Part shown: piece after piece, positions 40,672-50,393 of the stretch
Position numbering within the stretch: the stretch's first letter is position 1
Layout of the letters: each line of letters starts with the position of its first letter
Origin: an uncultured Gemmiger sp.
GTDB taxonomy: Bacteria; Bacillota; Clostridia; Oscillospirales; Ruminococcaceae
Direction: 5' to 3'
DNA: 64,000 nt
Assembly (NCBI RefSeq): GCF_934561205.1
Contig: NZ_CAKTFU010000012.1
Coordinates: 1-64,000 of the forward strand
Program-made: the position numbers and the translations under genes
Notes under the pieces: model-generated
Databases searched by the model: none
What the model was told of the DNA's origin: nothing
The model's input: the letters and a program-made list of their open reading frames with translations, nothing else

Positions 40672-41562
40672 TTATTCGGTCTCGCCGGAGATTTCCTTGA
40701 TAGCGGAAACCGTGGCGGCGAGGTTCTGCATGTCGCTGGGCACGATCAGCTTGGTGGCCTTGCCGTCGGCCACCTTTTCCATGGCTTCCATGCTGCGCAG
40801 GGCCAGATAGTTGTGGTTGGGGTTGGCCTCGTTGATCATGCGGATGGCATCGGCCTGGGCCTTCTGCACGGTCAGCAGGGCCTCGGCCTCACCTTCGGCC
40901 TCGCGGATGCGCTGCTGCTTGACAGCCTCGGCGCGCAGGATGGCGGATTCCTTTTCGCCCTCGGCGCGGGTGATGGCGGCCTGCTTTTCGCCCTCGGCCA
41001 GCAGGATGGAGGCGCGCTTTTCGCGGTCAGCCTTCATCTGCTTTTCCATGGCCTGGCGGATCTCCACGGGGGGTTCGATGTTTTTCAGCTCCACGCGGTT
41101 GACCTTGATGCCCCAGCGGTCGGTGGCTTCGTCAAGGCTGGCGGTGATTTTGGTGTTGATGAGGTCGCGGCTGGTCAGCGTTTCGTCCAGCGTCATCGAG
41201 CCGATGATGTCGCGCAGCGTGGTGGCGGACAGGTTCTCGATGGCCTGAATGGGGCGGTTGACGCCGTAGGTGTACATTTTGGCGTCAAACACCTGGAAGA
41301 ACACGACGGTGTCGATCATCATCGTGACGTTGTCGCGGGTGATGACGGGCTGCGGGGGGAAGTCGGCGGCTTCCTCTTTTAAGGAAACGCGGCGGGAAAC
41401 GCGCTCGACAAAGGGGGTGCGCAGATGCAGACCCGCGCCCCAGGTGTCCTTGTAGACGCCCAGCCACTCGGTGACGTAGGCGTTGGCCTGCGGCACAATG
41501 ACGATGCACCGCACCAGAAGAATCAGGATAATGACCAAGAGAATGGCAATGACCAGCAGCAT
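40672..41562 (-). CDS. SPFH/Band 7 (stomatin-like) membrane protein
   Basis: 296 residues: one N-terminal membrane helix (1-18), SPFH domain (about 25-200, VPQANAYVTEWLGVYKDTWGAGLHLRTPF), then a long coiled-coil with ILLAEGEKQAAITRAEGEKESAILRAEA and a C-terminal SDMQNLAATVSAIKEI. Organises membrane microdomains or regulates proteolysis; works with NfeD partners, one of which is encoded 21 bases upstream. First chromosomal gene after the ICE. Confidence 0.92.
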   Translation of the reverse strand: MLLVIAILLVIILILLVRCIVIVPQANAYVTEWLGVYKDTWGAGLHLRTPFVERVSRRVSLKEEAADFPPQPVITRDNVTMMIDTVVFFQVFDAKMYTYGVNRPIQAIENLSATTLRDIIGSMTLDETLTSRDLINTKITASLDEATDRWGIKVNRVELKNIEPPVEIRQAMEKQMKADREKRASILLAEGEKQAAITRAEGEKESAILRAEAVKQQRIREAEGEAEALLTVQKAQADAIRMINEANPNHNYLALRSMEAMEKVADGKATKLIVPSDMQNLAATVSAIKEISGETE

Positions 41563-41582
41563 AATAGACCCTCCTATTTTCG

Positions 41583-42029
41583 TTATACCGTTGTTTTTTC
41601 AGTGACCGGGCTGACGATAAGTACCGCGCCGTCCACAGCGTTTACCACAATGCGCGTATCGGGGGCAAGGGCGACACCGGCTTTCGCCTGCCAGTCCAGC
41701 CCATCGACGCGCACGCGGCCGGGCAGACCCGGCTCAATGGCGGTAAGCACAACGCCCTGCTTGCCGATGGTCAGCGGCGAGCCGTTGGTGACGGGCGGCT
41801 GATGCTCCTTGCGGTGCTTTGCCAGAGAAGGCACCATAACGCCCAGCGCCACCGCCGAAACGATGGCGAACACCAGCAGCTGCAGCCCCAGCGAGACCGA
41901 GAAAAAGCTGACCGCCATGGCAGCCGCCGCACCGATAGCAAACCACACGGACACCAGCGCCGTGGTTGCGGCCTCGACCGCAATAAACAGCACGATGGCC
42001 ACCAGCCACAAAATTGTATCCCACCACAT
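41583..42029 (-). CDS. NfeD-family membrane protein
   Basis: 148 residues: three to four membrane helices (about 5-75), then a small OB-fold domain (about 85-145, IGKQGVVLTAIEPGLPGRVRVDGLDWQAKA), the NfeD layout. Pairs with the SPFH protein as a microdomain/protease-type complex. ATG at 42027-42029 preferred (AAAGGAGG 10 bases upstream); a TTG six bases earlier is possible. Confidence 0.9.
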   Translation of the reverse strand: MWWDTILWLVAIVLFIAVEAATTALVSVWFAIGAAAAMAVSFFSVSLGLQLLVFAIVSAVALGVMVPSLAKHRKEHQPPVTNGSPLTIGKQGVVLTAIEPGLPGRVRVDGLDWQAKAGVALAPDTRIVVNAVDGAVLIVSPVTEKTTV

Positions 42030-42636
42030 AGACAAACGCCTCCTTTGCGGGACGAATTCAAGTTCTTGTCAACATTGTATCGTTTTTTATTTCACATGTC
42101 AATACAGGGAATTGTAAAATTCTGCGCGAAAAAAGCAGGGGCGGTAAAGCCCCTGCCTAGAGTTAAGAGTGGAGAGTTGAGATTTGGTGTGTCCGCAAAG
42201 CGGACACGGTATTATAAATGGCGATTCCTATTTGTTGTTGCCCGACATTTTCGTCAGGTTTGTAGGGGACGCATATATGCGTCCCGTGGGGTTTACCCGT
42301 TAGGTCGGTTTGTCGGGGTGGCTGCCGCGGGCGGCATATATGCCGCCCCTACAAGCCAACCCGTAATGTTCACGTTGCCGTTTTGTCGCGGGCGGGGCAT
42401 GCCCCGCCCCTACCGGGTGGTGAATTTTTCGGCGGAGCCGTAAGACGGGAGCGGGTGGGCGGGGCGTCAAAAAATGTGTCTTGACGATTTTTTAGCCCCG
42501 CCCGTCCGTGACCTACAACTTCGGGGTTCCAAGGGGCGAGTAGCCCCTTGGCCGTGCCCCGCGCCTCGGAAGTAGCGGCGCCTTTCTTTGGTACTTTCTT
42601 TGGGCGTCCAAAGAAAGTACACTAATTGGGCACGTT
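42030..42636. repeat. Intergenic palindrome cluster A
   Basis: About 600 bases without a gene. It holds three AGAGTNN heptads (42159-42179); GTGTCCGCAAAGCGGACAC (about 42191-42209); GGGACGCATATATGCGTCCC (42265-42284); GGGCGGCATATATGCCGCCC (42330-42349); GGCGGGGCATGCCCCGCC (42391-42408); a long GC hairpin GGGCGGGGC/GCCCCGCCC (about 42456-42503); CCAAGGGGC/GCCCCTTGG (42529-42551). The same composite order, inverted, occurs at 52240-52500. Confidence 0.85.
42591..42620 (-). terminator. Hairpin downstream of the GH13 gene
   Basis: Perfect 12-base stem GTACTTTCTTTG/CAAAGAAAGTAC-like palindrome around GGCGTC, 17 bases beyond the amylase stop codon. Position suggests transcription termination although the T-tract is weak. 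Confidence 0.55.
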
Positions 42637-44484
42637 TTAATACACCGAAAAATACCCCACATGTTCGGGGTGGTTTTCCTCCACCAAAACCGTGAACCCG
42701 CCGGGGTTGACCTCGGCAAATTTGCCGAACGCCTGCTCGGCAATCAGGTGCCGCCCGCGGTTCAGGATAATTTCCGCCGTCTGGGTCTTGCCGATGCGGC
42801 GGTAATGCAAAACATCGCCCTTGGCGGAAACGATCTCCAACCGCCCGCCGTCAAAGGCGTCGCACTCGCGGCGCAAACGCGCCAGCGTGGCCAGCGGCCC
42901 GCGCAGGCGCTGCTCGGTGGAGTTCCAGTCATAGAACGCGCGGTTGAAGGGGTCGCGGTAACCCTGCATGGCGATCTCGTCGCCGTAATAAATGCACGGT
43001 ACGCCCGGCAGCGTGTAGATCATCGCATAGCCCAGCAGCAATTTATGCACAGCATCGTCCATTTCCATGGGCGAAATGCGGCGCTTGCTCTGCCAGTTGC
43101 GGTCCCGCCCGTTGGCAGGCTCGCCCGCAATGGCGGTCAGTGCGCGCTCGGTGTCGTGGGTGGACAGGAAATTCATCGCGCAGTTCAGCGCCGGGGCGGG
43201 GTAATTTTCGCAGATGGACATCAGCTCCCCTGCCACGGCGGCGGCGCTTGCCCCGCGCAGGTAGCACAGCGTCGCGTTGCGGAACGGGTAGTTCATCACG
43301 CTGTCCAGCCCTTTGCCGCGCAGGTAGGTGCGGCGGCGGCCGAACGCCTCCTTGGTGGTGGCGTCCTCCCACACTTCGCCCAGAAGCAGCTTGTCCTCGC
43401 CGTGAGATTTCACGGCAGTACGAATTTTTTCGATGAAATCATCGGGCAGCTCGTCCGCCACGTCCAGCCGGAAGCCCGACGCGCCGAGGTTGAGCCATGT
43501 GTCAATGACACCGCCCTTGCCGCAGACAAACTCCGCATAGGAGGGGTCCTCCTCCTGCACTTCGGGCAGGGTCTCAAAGCCCCACCAGCTGCGGTAGCCG
43601 CCGGGATAGCCCGAATCAAAATCGTACCAGCTGCGGTAGGGGGAATTGCGGTCACGGTACGCGCCGCCCGGTCCGTAACGACCTTCGCGGTTAAAATACA
43701 CCGAGTCCGAGCCGGTATGGCTGAACACACCGTCCAGAATAATGCGGATGCCCTGCTTGGCCGCCGCCGCGCACAGGGCGGCAAATTCCTCGTTGGTGCC
43801 CAGCAGCGGGTCGGCCTTGAGGTAGTTGGCCGTGTTGTAGCGGTGGTTGGCGTGGGCCTCAAAGATGGGGTTCAGGTAGATGCAGGTTATACCTAAATCA
43901 CGCAGGTACGGCAGTTTTTGTTGGATGCCCGCAAAATCGCCGCCGTAGTAGTCCATATTCAGATAGCCGTCGTCCCACTCGGTGGGCCAGAAATACGGCT
44001 CGCCGGTTTTGTCGGCGCGGTAGATGCGGTCGGCAAAGGGCATCGGCTTATCGGGAACACCCTCGCAGAAGCGGTCGGGGAAAATCTGGTACATCGTTCC
44101 GTTTTTGAACCAGTCGGGGGTTTGGAAATCCGGCTCATACACGGTCAGCTGCCAGCAGTCGCCGCCCGTCCAGCTCAGCACCCCCTCGTTATCCGCACCG
44201 CGGAAAATCTTGCGGAAATCGGTGTACAAATCAAAATAGTAGAAGTACAGCCCGGATGTGCCCGGCGCCACCGTGATGCTGAAATGGTTGACCTGCGGGG
44301 TCTGCCCGTCAAAGTGCATACGGTAATGCACGGGCTGCTCGCGGTCCTTGGTCAGCACCAGATGCGGGTCCACATAGCCCATCTCCTCGGGCACGGTCAG
44401 ATGCAGCGTGACCTCCTGCCCGGCAGGCACCGCGCCAAACGGCGTTTTGTAAGCAGCATCGTAGCTGTTGAAGTAAATCGACAT
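42637..44484 (-). CDS. GH13 alpha-amylase/neopullulanase-type glycoside hydrolase
   Basis: 615 residues. N-terminal beta domain (about 1-125), then the (beta/alpha)8 barrel with all four GH13 regions: LDGVFSHTGSDS (region I), GFRLDVADE with nucleophile Asp (II), LLGEVWED with acid/base Glu (III) and LSTHDTE (IV). Hydrolyses alpha-1,4 and possibly alpha-1,6 bonds of maltodextrins or cyclodextrins; no signal peptide, so cytoplasmic. Start ATG at 44482-44484 with AAAGGA; the longer frame crosses the upstream terminator. Lies behind glycogen phosphorylase, consistent with joint glycogen degradation. Confidence 0.92.
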   Translation of the reverse strand: MSIYFNSYDAAYKTPFGAVPAGQEVTLHLTVPEEMGYVDPHLVLTKDREQPVHYRMHFDGQTPQVNHFSITVAPGTSGLYFYYFDLYTDFRKIFRGADNEGVLSWTGGDCWQLTVYEPDFQTPDWFKNGTMYQIFPDRFCEGVPDKPMPFADRIYRADKTGEPYFWPTEWDDGYLNMDYYGGDFAGIQQKLPYLRDLGITCIYLNPIFEAHANHRYNTANYLKADPLLGTNEEFAALCAAAAKQGIRIILDGVFSHTGSDSVYFNREGRYGPGGAYRDRNSPYRSWYDFDSGYPGGYRSWWGFETLPEVQEEDPSYAEFVCGKGGVIDTWLNLGASGFRLDVADELPDDFIEKIRTAVKSHGEDKLLLGEVWEDATTKEAFGRRRTYLRGKGLDSVMNYPFRNATLCYLRGASAAAVAGELMSICENYPAPALNCAMNFLSTHDTERALTAIAGEPANGRDRNWQSKRRISPMEMDDAVHKLLLGYAMIYTLPGVPCIYYGDEIAMQGYRDPFNRAFYDWNSTEQRLRGPLATLARLRRECDAFDGGRLEIVSAKGDVLHYRRIGKTQTAEIILNRGRHLIAEQAFGKFAEVNPGGFTVLVEENHPEHVGYFSVY

Positions 44485-44503
44485 AGGTTTGATCCTTTGT
44501 AAT

Positions 44504-44534
44504 AAAAAGCCGTGCCCGCAGGGGCACGGCTTTG
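44504..44534 (-). terminator. Intrinsic terminator after glycogen phosphorylase
   Basis: AAAGCCGTGCCC/GGGCACGGCTTT hairpin followed by TTATT on the minus strand, between the phosphorylase stop and the GH13 start. Confidence 0.8.
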
Positions 44535-44548
44535 GCAGCAATTTTGGC

Positions 44549-46951
44549 TTATTTCACCGGCGTGGCACCCCAGATGTCGCGCGAGTAATCCATGATGGAA
44601 CGGTCGGCGCTGAAGATACCGGCGTTGGCGATATTCATCAGGCTCATATGGTTCCACTTCTGCTTGTTGCGGTACAGCTCCTGCAAATCGTGCTGGGCGC
44701 GGCGGTAATCCTTGAAGTCCGCCATGACCATATACGGGTCGGAGTTGCGCAGGTTGCTGGTGATTTCGGTAAAGTTCTCGCCGTTCCAGCCCTTTTCCAG
44801 CAGGTCCAGCACCGCCATAGCGGTGTTGTCGCCCTGAATAAAGGCGTTGGGATGGTAGCCCATACCCTTCAGCGCGTTGACCTCGGGGGTCAGCATACCG
44901 AAGATGATCTCGTTTTCGTGACCGGCGGCGTCGGCGATCTCAACATTCGCGCCGTCCAGCGTGCCCAGCGTGATCGCGCCGTTCAGCATGAACTTCATGT
45001 TGCCGGTGCCGGAAGCCTCGGTGCCGGCCAGGGAGATCTGCTCGGACACTTCGCTGGCGGGCATCAGACGCTCGGACAGGGTGACGCAGTAATCCTCCAG
45101 ATAGACCACGCGCAGCTTGCCGCGCACGGCGGGATCCTCGTCGATCATCTTGCCCAGCTTGCAGATCATGCGGATCATCTGCTTGGCCATATAGTAGCCG
45201 GGGGCAGCCTTGGCGCCGAAGATATAGGTCTTGGGGGTGAACTCGGCGTTGGGGTTGTTTTTCAGGTACAGGTACTCGGCAGCGATGTTCAGCGCGTTCA
45301 GATGCTGGCGCTTGTACTCGTGCATACGCTTGACCTGGCAGTCAAAGATGGAATCGGGGTCGATGACCTGACCGGTGGCTTTCTGCAGGTAGTTGGCAAA
45401 AATCACCTTGTTGGCGCGCTTGACCTGGGCAGCCTTTTCCTGCACGGTCTTGTCGTCCACAAATTTTTCCAGCTTTTTCAGCTCGGAGGCGTCGGTCTTA
45501 AAGCCCTCGCCGATGGTTTCCTCCAGCAGGTCGGTCAGGCCGGGGTTGGAGGCCAGCAGCCAGCGGCGGTAGGCGATGCCGTTGGTGACGTTGGTGAATG
45601 CCTTGGGCTTGTACAGGAAATAATCGTGGAACACGCTGTCCTTGATGATCTCGCTGTGCAGCTTGGAAACGCCGTTGATGGCGTGGCAGACATAGGCGCA
45701 GATGTTGGCGGTGCGCACCTGGTTGTCGCCTACGATGGCCATATAGTCGATCTTGCCCTGATCGCCGGGGAATGCCTTTGCCAAGTCGGCGCGGCAGCGG
45801 CGGTCCATCTCGCAGACGATCTGCCAGATACGGGGCAGCGTGGAGCGGAAGATATCGGCGTTCCACTTTTCCAGCGCCTCGCTCATGACGGTGTGGTTGG
45901 TGTAGGCAAACACACGGCGGCAGATGTCGAAGGCTGCATCCCACTCATAGCTGCACTCATCCAGCAGGATGCGCATCATTTCGGGGATGGCAACGGTCGG
46001 GTGGGTATCGTTGAGCTGGATAGCGACCTTGTCGGGCAGGTTGTCCAGCGTGCCGTACTGGTTCAGGTGGTTCTGCAGAATGTCGGCAATGGACGCGGCA
46101 GAGAAGAAATACTGCTGGCGCAGACGCAGGATCTTGCCCTCGGTGTGGTTGTCGTTGGGGTACAGGATCTTGGAGATCAGCTCGGCAGAGGCAGACTGGC
46201 TGATGGCGGTGTTGTAGTTGCCGGCGTTGAAGCTGCTCATATCAAAGCTGGGGGCTTTGGCCTGCCACAGGCGCAGCTTGCTGACACCCTCGCTGCCGTA
46301 ACCGGCAACGTACATATCGTTGGGCACGGCGATGACGGAGTTGTAGTTTTCGTACTTGACGTGGTGGAAGCCGCCCTCCCAGGTCTCGATGGCCTGGCCG
46401 TCAAAGCGAATTTCCTGCGCCTGATCGGGGTGGCTCTTGATCCACACCTGGCCGCCGGGCAGCCAGTTGTCGGCGGTCTCCTGCTGCCAGCCGTCCACGA
46501 TCTTCTGCTTGAAGATGCCGTACTCATACAGGATGGAATAGCCGGTGCCGGGGATGCAGTCGGTGGCCATGCCGTCCAGATAGCAGGCAGCCAGACGACC
46601 CAGACCGCCGTTGCCAAGGCCGGCGTCCGGCTCACAGTCATAGATGGTATCGATCTTAATATCGGCGTCGGCCAGGACGCTCTCGGCCACTTCGTTCAGG
46701 CCGAGGTTGAACAAGCTGGTGCGCAGGCTGCGGCCCATCAGGAACTCCATGCAGAGGTAATAGACCTGCTTTTTGCCCTCACCCAGCGTTTTAGACTGGA
46801 AACGTTTCTGCTTGTCGGACATGATCTGGCGGGTAACACCTGCCAGGCAGCGGTAGATCTGGTCGGCGGAGGCCGTATCCAGCGTGACGTTGCACTCGCT
46901 CATCAGCTTGTCTTTGAGCAGTTTTTCAAACTCGCGTTTCGTGTATTTCAA
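44549..46951 (-). CDS. glgP: Glycogen/maltodextrin phosphorylase
   Basis: About 801 residues, normal family length. YLCMEFLMGRSL near the N-terminus, NDTHPTVAIPEMMR, NGIAYRRWL and the PLP-lysine signature EASGTGNMKFMLNG identify a GT35 phosphorylase releasing glucose-1-phosphate from alpha-glucans. TTG start at 46949-46951 is favoured because GGAGGAG lies 8 bases upstream; an ATG ten codons earlier has no site. Cytoplasmic, separate transcription unit ending at 44504-44534. Confidence 0.95.
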   Translation of the reverse strand: MKYTKREFEKLLKDKLMSECNVTLDTASADQIYRCLAGVTRQIMSDKQKRFQSKTLGEGKKQVYYLCMEFLMGRSLRTSLFNLGLNEVAESVLADADIKIDTIYDCEPDAGLGNGGLGRLAACYLDGMATDCIPGTGYSILYEYGIFKQKIVDGWQQETADNWLPGGQVWIKSHPDQAQEIRFDGQAIETWEGGFHHVKYENYNSVIAVPNDMYVAGYGSEGVSKLRLWQAKAPSFDMSSFNAGNYNTAISQSASAELISKILYPNDNHTEGKILRLRQQYFFSAASIADILQNHLNQYGTLDNLPDKVAIQLNDTHPTVAIPEMMRILLDECSYEWDAAFDICRRVFAYTNHTVMSEALEKWNADIFRSTLPRIWQIVCEMDRRCRADLAKAFPGDQGKIDYMAIVGDNQVRTANICAYVCHAINGVSKLHSEIIKDSVFHDYFLYKPKAFTNVTNGIAYRRWLLASNPGLTDLLEETIGEGFKTDASELKKLEKFVDDKTVQEKAAQVKRANKVIFANYLQKATGQVIDPDSIFDCQVKRMHEYKRQHLNALNIAAEYLYLKNNPNAEFTPKTYIFGAKAAPGYYMAKQMIRMICKLGKMIDEDPAVRGKLRVVYLEDYCVTLSERLMPASEVSEQISLAGTEASGTGNMKFMLNGAITLGTLDGANVEIADAAGHENEIIFGMLTPEVNALKGMGYHPNAFIQGDNTAMAVLDLLEKGWNGENFTEITSNLRNSDPYMVMADFKDYRRAQHDLQELYRNKQKWNHMSLMNIANAGIFSADRSIMDYSRDIWGATPVK

Positions 46952-47119
46952 AATCGTTTCTCCTCCCTGATTGGCTGCCATTCGGATGTTTCCGATTTTT
47001 GCAATGCCATGTGGTTTTGCGCCACATTACCAATTATAGCCAATCCTTGCCGTTTGCGCAAGCAAAATTTGCCTGTTTCTTAAAGAAATTCCTTAATTTT
47101 CATAAAAAAGGTCTTTCTT

Positions 47120-47147
47120 TTGCAGTGAATTTGTATTACAATAATCT
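47120..47147 (+). promoter_or_regulatory. Putative promoter of zapA-U32 operon
   Basis: TTGCAG (47120-47125), 16-base spacer, TAATCT (47142-47147) in an AT-rich gap 72 bases before the zapA start. Moderate match to consensus. Confidence 0.45.
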
Positions 47148-47218
47148 TAATCTATAAGATTGCCCCGCCGCGTGTCGGCAGACATTACACACATTTTCGA
47201 GAGGAGTTCAATCTTATC

Positions 47219-47614
47219 ATGGGCATGACCACTTCCAAGGTGCGGCTGGAAATTTGCGGTTCCAGTTATGTTGTCAACACTACCGAGAGCGCCGAGTATA
47301 TGCAGAATCTGGCGGACCGCCTGAATTTGGATATGAACGAGCTGATGTCGTCCTCCAAGACCGTCAGCATTACCACCGCTGCCGTTATGACCGCCCTGTC
47401 CTACCGTGACGAGCTGGAAAAGGCCAGCGGCAGCGCCGACAATATGCGCCGCCAGATCAAAAACTATCTGGAGGACGCCGCCACCTCCAAGATGGCCGCC
47501 GAGGAGCTGCGCCGTGAAAACGCCAGCCTGCAGCGCCGCATCGACGAGCTGAAGCGCCGCATGAACTACCCCGACGCCGAGCTTGACCCCAAGCCGGAAC
47601 AGGAAGAACTGTGA
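47219..47614 (+). CDS. zapA: Cell division protein ZapA
   Basis: 131 residues: N-terminal ZapA globular domain (KVRLEICGSSYVVNTTESAEYMQNLADRLN, ALSYRDELEKA) and a long C-terminal coiled coil (about 65-120, AEELRRENASLQRRIDELKRRM). Bundles FtsZ filaments at the division site. AGAGGAG upstream of the ATG. The stop overlaps the GTG of the U32 gene. Confidence 0.92.
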   Translation: MGMTTSKVRLEICGSSYVVNTTESAEYMQNLADRLNLDMNELMSSSKTVSITTAAVMTALSYRDELEKASGSADNMRRQIKNYLEDAATSKMAAEELRRENASLQRRIDELKRRMNYPDAELDPKPEQEEL

Positions 47615-49683
47615 GCCGCGCGCCGGAAATTTTAGCCCCGGCAGGAAATCGTGAGATGCTCAGCGCTGCTGTTTTCAGCGGCGCTGATGCTGTTTATCTG
47701 GGGCTGACAGGCTTTAACGCCCGCCGCACGGCGGGCAACTTTACCCCCGACGAGCTGCGCGAGGCGGTGCAGTTCTGCCATGCGCGGGGCGTAAAGGTCC
47801 ATGTGACCTTAAACACGCTGGTCTACGGCAGGGAGCTGCCCGGCCTGGCCGATGCCGTGCGCGCCGTGGCCGAGGCGGGCGCCGACGCCGTCATTTCCGA
47901 CGACCTTGCCGCCGCGCAGCTGATCAAAAGCATCGCGCCCACGCTGCATCTGCACGGCTCCACCCAGATGAGCATCCATACGCCCGAAGGTGCCAGAGAG
48001 CTGGCAGAGCTGGGCTACGACCGCGTGATCCTTGCGCGCGAATTGTCCCTGCAGGAGATCCGCGATGTCTGCGCCGCCAGCCCCATTGAGGTGGAGGTGT
48101 TTATCCACGGTGCGCTGTGCATGAGCGTGAGCGGCCAGTGCATGATGAGCGCCTTTCTGGGCGGACGCAGCGGCAACCGCGGTGCCTGCGCCGGGCCTTG
48201 CCGCCTGCCGTTTGACGCCTCGCCCGCGCTGCGCCCCGGCAAGCCGGGCAAAGCCTGCCATTTGAGCCTGAAGGATATGGATTTAATTCCCTACCTCAGG
48301 GATTTGACGGACGCGGGCGTTGCCAGCGTAAAGATCGAAGGCCGCCTGCGCACACCGGAATACGCCGCCGCAGCCGTGACGGCCTGCCGCTGCGCGCGCG
48401 AGGGGCAGCCCTATGACGAGCAGCTGGTGCGGGATATCTTCTCCCGTTCCGGCTTTACCGACGGCTACCTGCGCAACCGCAACGACGGCGCGATGTTCGG
48501 TGTGCGCACCGAGGCCGACGCCGCCGCCACCAAGGCCGCCGCGCCCAAGGCGCGCGAGCTGTTCCGCCGCGAACTGCCCCGCGTACCCGTGCACTACACG
48601 CTGGAGGGCGGTGTCGAGGACGGGGGCATCAAGCTGACCGCCGCCGACGAGGACGGCAACAAGGTCATTTTGTACAGCGCCGACGAGCCGCAGCCCGCCC
48701 AAAAGGACCCGCTGCCGGGCATCGAGCGCGCGCTGGCCAAGACCGGCGGCACCCCGTTTGTGATGGCGGAGCTTGCCGTCAAAACCGATGACCCCGGCTT
48801 TTTGCCGGGTTCTGCCTGGAACGAGCTGCGCCGCGACGCGCTGGATAAGCTGCTGCAAAAGCGCAGCGCCGCCGCGCCCCACGCCGTGCAGCCCTACACC
48901 CTGCCCGATTTTGCCGCCCACCCCGTCGGCGCCTTGCCCGCGCTGATGGCGCGGTTTGCCACGGTGGCCCAGTGCCCCGCCGAATACGCCGAGCCGCTGA
49001 GCCTGCTGGTGTTTCCCTTAAGCGAGGCCGCCGCCGTGCCCGCCGCCTGGCGCAAAAAGACACTGCTGGAATTGCCGCGCATCACCTTTGGCGCTGCCGA
49101 GGCAAAGACCGCGGCCGCCGTGGCTTCGCTTGACCCAGACGAGTTCGGCGGGCTGGTCATCAACAACCCCGCCCAGCTGCGCTACACAAAAAATTGGCGT
49201 AAGTACGGCGGTTTAGGCTTGAATGTCACCAACCCGATGAGCGCCGCCCGCTATGCGGCGCTGGGCTTGCAGGGGATGCTCTTGCAGCCCGAAACCGCGC
49301 TTTCCGCCATGCAGGAGGTTGCCCCCGGTGTACCGACGGCCGCCCTTTGCTACGGCCACCTGCCGCTGATGCTGACCCGCGCCTGCCCGCTGCGCAATGT
49401 GCACACCTGCGCCGAATGTACGGGCGGCGGCACCCTGCGCGACCGCAAGGGGCGGGATTTCACGGTGACCTGCTCCGCCCCCGGCGGTGCGGGACTGCGC
49501 ACGGTGTTCAACCCCGTACCGCTTTATATGGGCGAACGCCTGACCGAAATGCCCGTGGATTACGCGGTTGCCGCCTTCACCACCGAATCCCCCGCCCGCG
49601 CCGCCCAGATATTGGCAGCCCTTTTTGCCCGCCAACCCTTTGACGCGGAGTTCACCAGAGGGCTATACTATACAAATAACTAA
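47611..49683 (+). CDS. U32-family peptidase / collagenase-like protein
   Basis: 690 residues. N-terminal U32 domain: EILAPAGNREMLSAAVFSGADAVYLG, GALCMSVSGQCMMSAFLGGRSGNRGACAGPCR with the conserved cysteines, SLKDMDLIPYLRDLTDAGVASVKIEGR; C-terminal half is the DUF3656-type extension with a second cysteine set (CPLRNVHTCAEC). Family members include RlhA-type RNA hydroxylases and secreted collagenases; fusion with ZapA's operon suggests a housekeeping, possibly RNA-modification, role. GTG start overlaps zapA stop (GTGA). Confidence 0.9.
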   Translation: MSRAPEILAPAGNREMLSAAVFSGADAVYLGLTGFNARRTAGNFTPDELREAVQFCHARGVKVHVTLNTLVYGRELPGLADAVRAVAEAGADAVISDDLAAAQLIKSIAPTLHLHGSTQMSIHTPEGARELAELGYDRVILARELSLQEIRDVCAASPIEVEVFIHGALCMSVSGQCMMSAFLGGRSGNRGACAGPCRLPFDASPALRPGKPGKACHLSLKDMDLIPYLRDLTDAGVASVKIEGRLRTPEYAAAAVTACRCAREGQPYDEQLVRDIFSRSGFTDGYLRNRNDGAMFGVRTEADAAATKAAAPKARELFRRELPRVPVHYTLEGGVEDGGIKLTAADEDGNKVILYSADEPQPAQKDPLPGIERALAKTGGTPFVMAELAVKTDDPGFLPGSAWNELRRDALDKLLQKRSAAAPHAVQPYTLPDFAAHPVGALPALMARFATVAQCPAEYAEPLSLLVFPLSEAAAVPAAWRKKTLLELPRITFGAAEAKTAAAVASLDPDEFGGLVINNPAQLRYTKNWRKYGGLGLNVTNPMSAARYAALGLQGMLLQPETALSAMQEVAPGVPTAALCYGHLPLMLTRACPLRNVHTCAECTGGGTLRDRKGRDFTVTCSAPGGAGLRTVFNPVPLYMGERLTEMPVDYAVAAFTTESPARAAQILAALFARQPFDAEFTRGLYYTNN

Positions 49684-49860
49684 AATTTTTATTGTAAAAA
49701 TTTTAGTTAGATAAAAATGAAAAGATAAAAGATAATAAATAAGGTGGTGTTTTTTTCCGCGCAGCGGCAAAAAACAAAATTTCAGCGCCGCTGCGCGGCG
49801 CGCCACCATAATTTTTATCTATTATCTTTTATCTATTATCTTAAAATTCGGAGGTCCCCC
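49682..49860. repeat. AT hairpin and MITE-like inverted repeat with TWTTATC heptads
   Basis: CTAAAATTTTTA/TAAAAATTTTAG hairpin (49682-49708) is a likely terminator of the U32 gene. Then AGATAAAAGATAATAAATA...GGTGGTG (from about 49725) is inverted by CGCCACC...TTTTATC TATTATC TTTTATC TATTATC (heptads 49813-49840), enclosing a GC-rich hairpin GCGCCGCTGCGCGGCGCG. The whole, about 120 bases, looks like a small non-coding mobile element. Confidence 0.65.
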
Positions 49861-50307
49861 ATGTCCCCTACCGTAAAATACAAAAAACTTGACCCCCGCG
49901 CCCAGGTCCCTGCTTACGCCACGCCCGGCGCGGCAGCGGCCGATCTGTGCGCTTTGCTGGACGCGCCGCTCACCCTTGCCCCGATGCAGCGCGCCCTGAT
50001 CCCCACCGGCCTTGCCATCGAACTGCCCGACGCCGGCTGCGTTGCGCTGGTGTATGCCCGCAGCGGTCTGTCCATCAAGCACGGTGTCTGCATGGCCAAC
50101 GGCGTCGGCGTGATCGACAGCGACTACCGCGGCGAATTGCGCGTACCTATGGTTAATCTTTCCACCGAAAGCTACACCATCCAGCCCGGTGAGCGCGTCG
50201 CCCAGCTGTGCATCGCCCCCGTGTGGCAGGCAAACTTTGCCCCCGCCGAGGAACTGTCCGACTCCCAGCGCGGTGCGGGCGGGTTCGGCTCCACGGGCAA
50301 GCTGTAA
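49861..50307 (+). CDS. dut: Deoxyuridine 5'-triphosphate nucleotidohydrolase
   Basis: 148 residues with all five trimeric dUTPase motifs: ATPGAAAADL, ARSGLSIKHG, GVIDSDYRGEL, ERVAQLCIAP and RGAGGFGSTG. Converts dUTP to dUMP, preventing uracil incorporation and feeding thymidylate synthesis. ATG start with CGGAGG 5 bases upstream, directly after the repeat element. Confidence 0.95.
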   Translation: MSPTVKYKKLDPRAQVPAYATPGAAAADLCALLDAPLTLAPMQRALIPTGLAIELPDAGCVALVYARSGLSIKHGVCMANGVGVIDSDYRGELRVPMVNLSTESYTIQPGERVAQLCIAPVWQANFAPAEELSDSQRGAGGFGSTGKL

Positions 50308-50393
50308 TTACCAAAATTTTCCAGTCTCGCCCCGCATCGTGCCGTTTCGACACCCCGCCCCTGTATACTGGTTTAGAAAGGAAGCAATCCTCT

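Noticed and set aside
44489..47083. 864-codon plus-strand frame opposite glycogen phosphorylase
   Set aside because: Antisense shadow of a textbook gene; no independent support.
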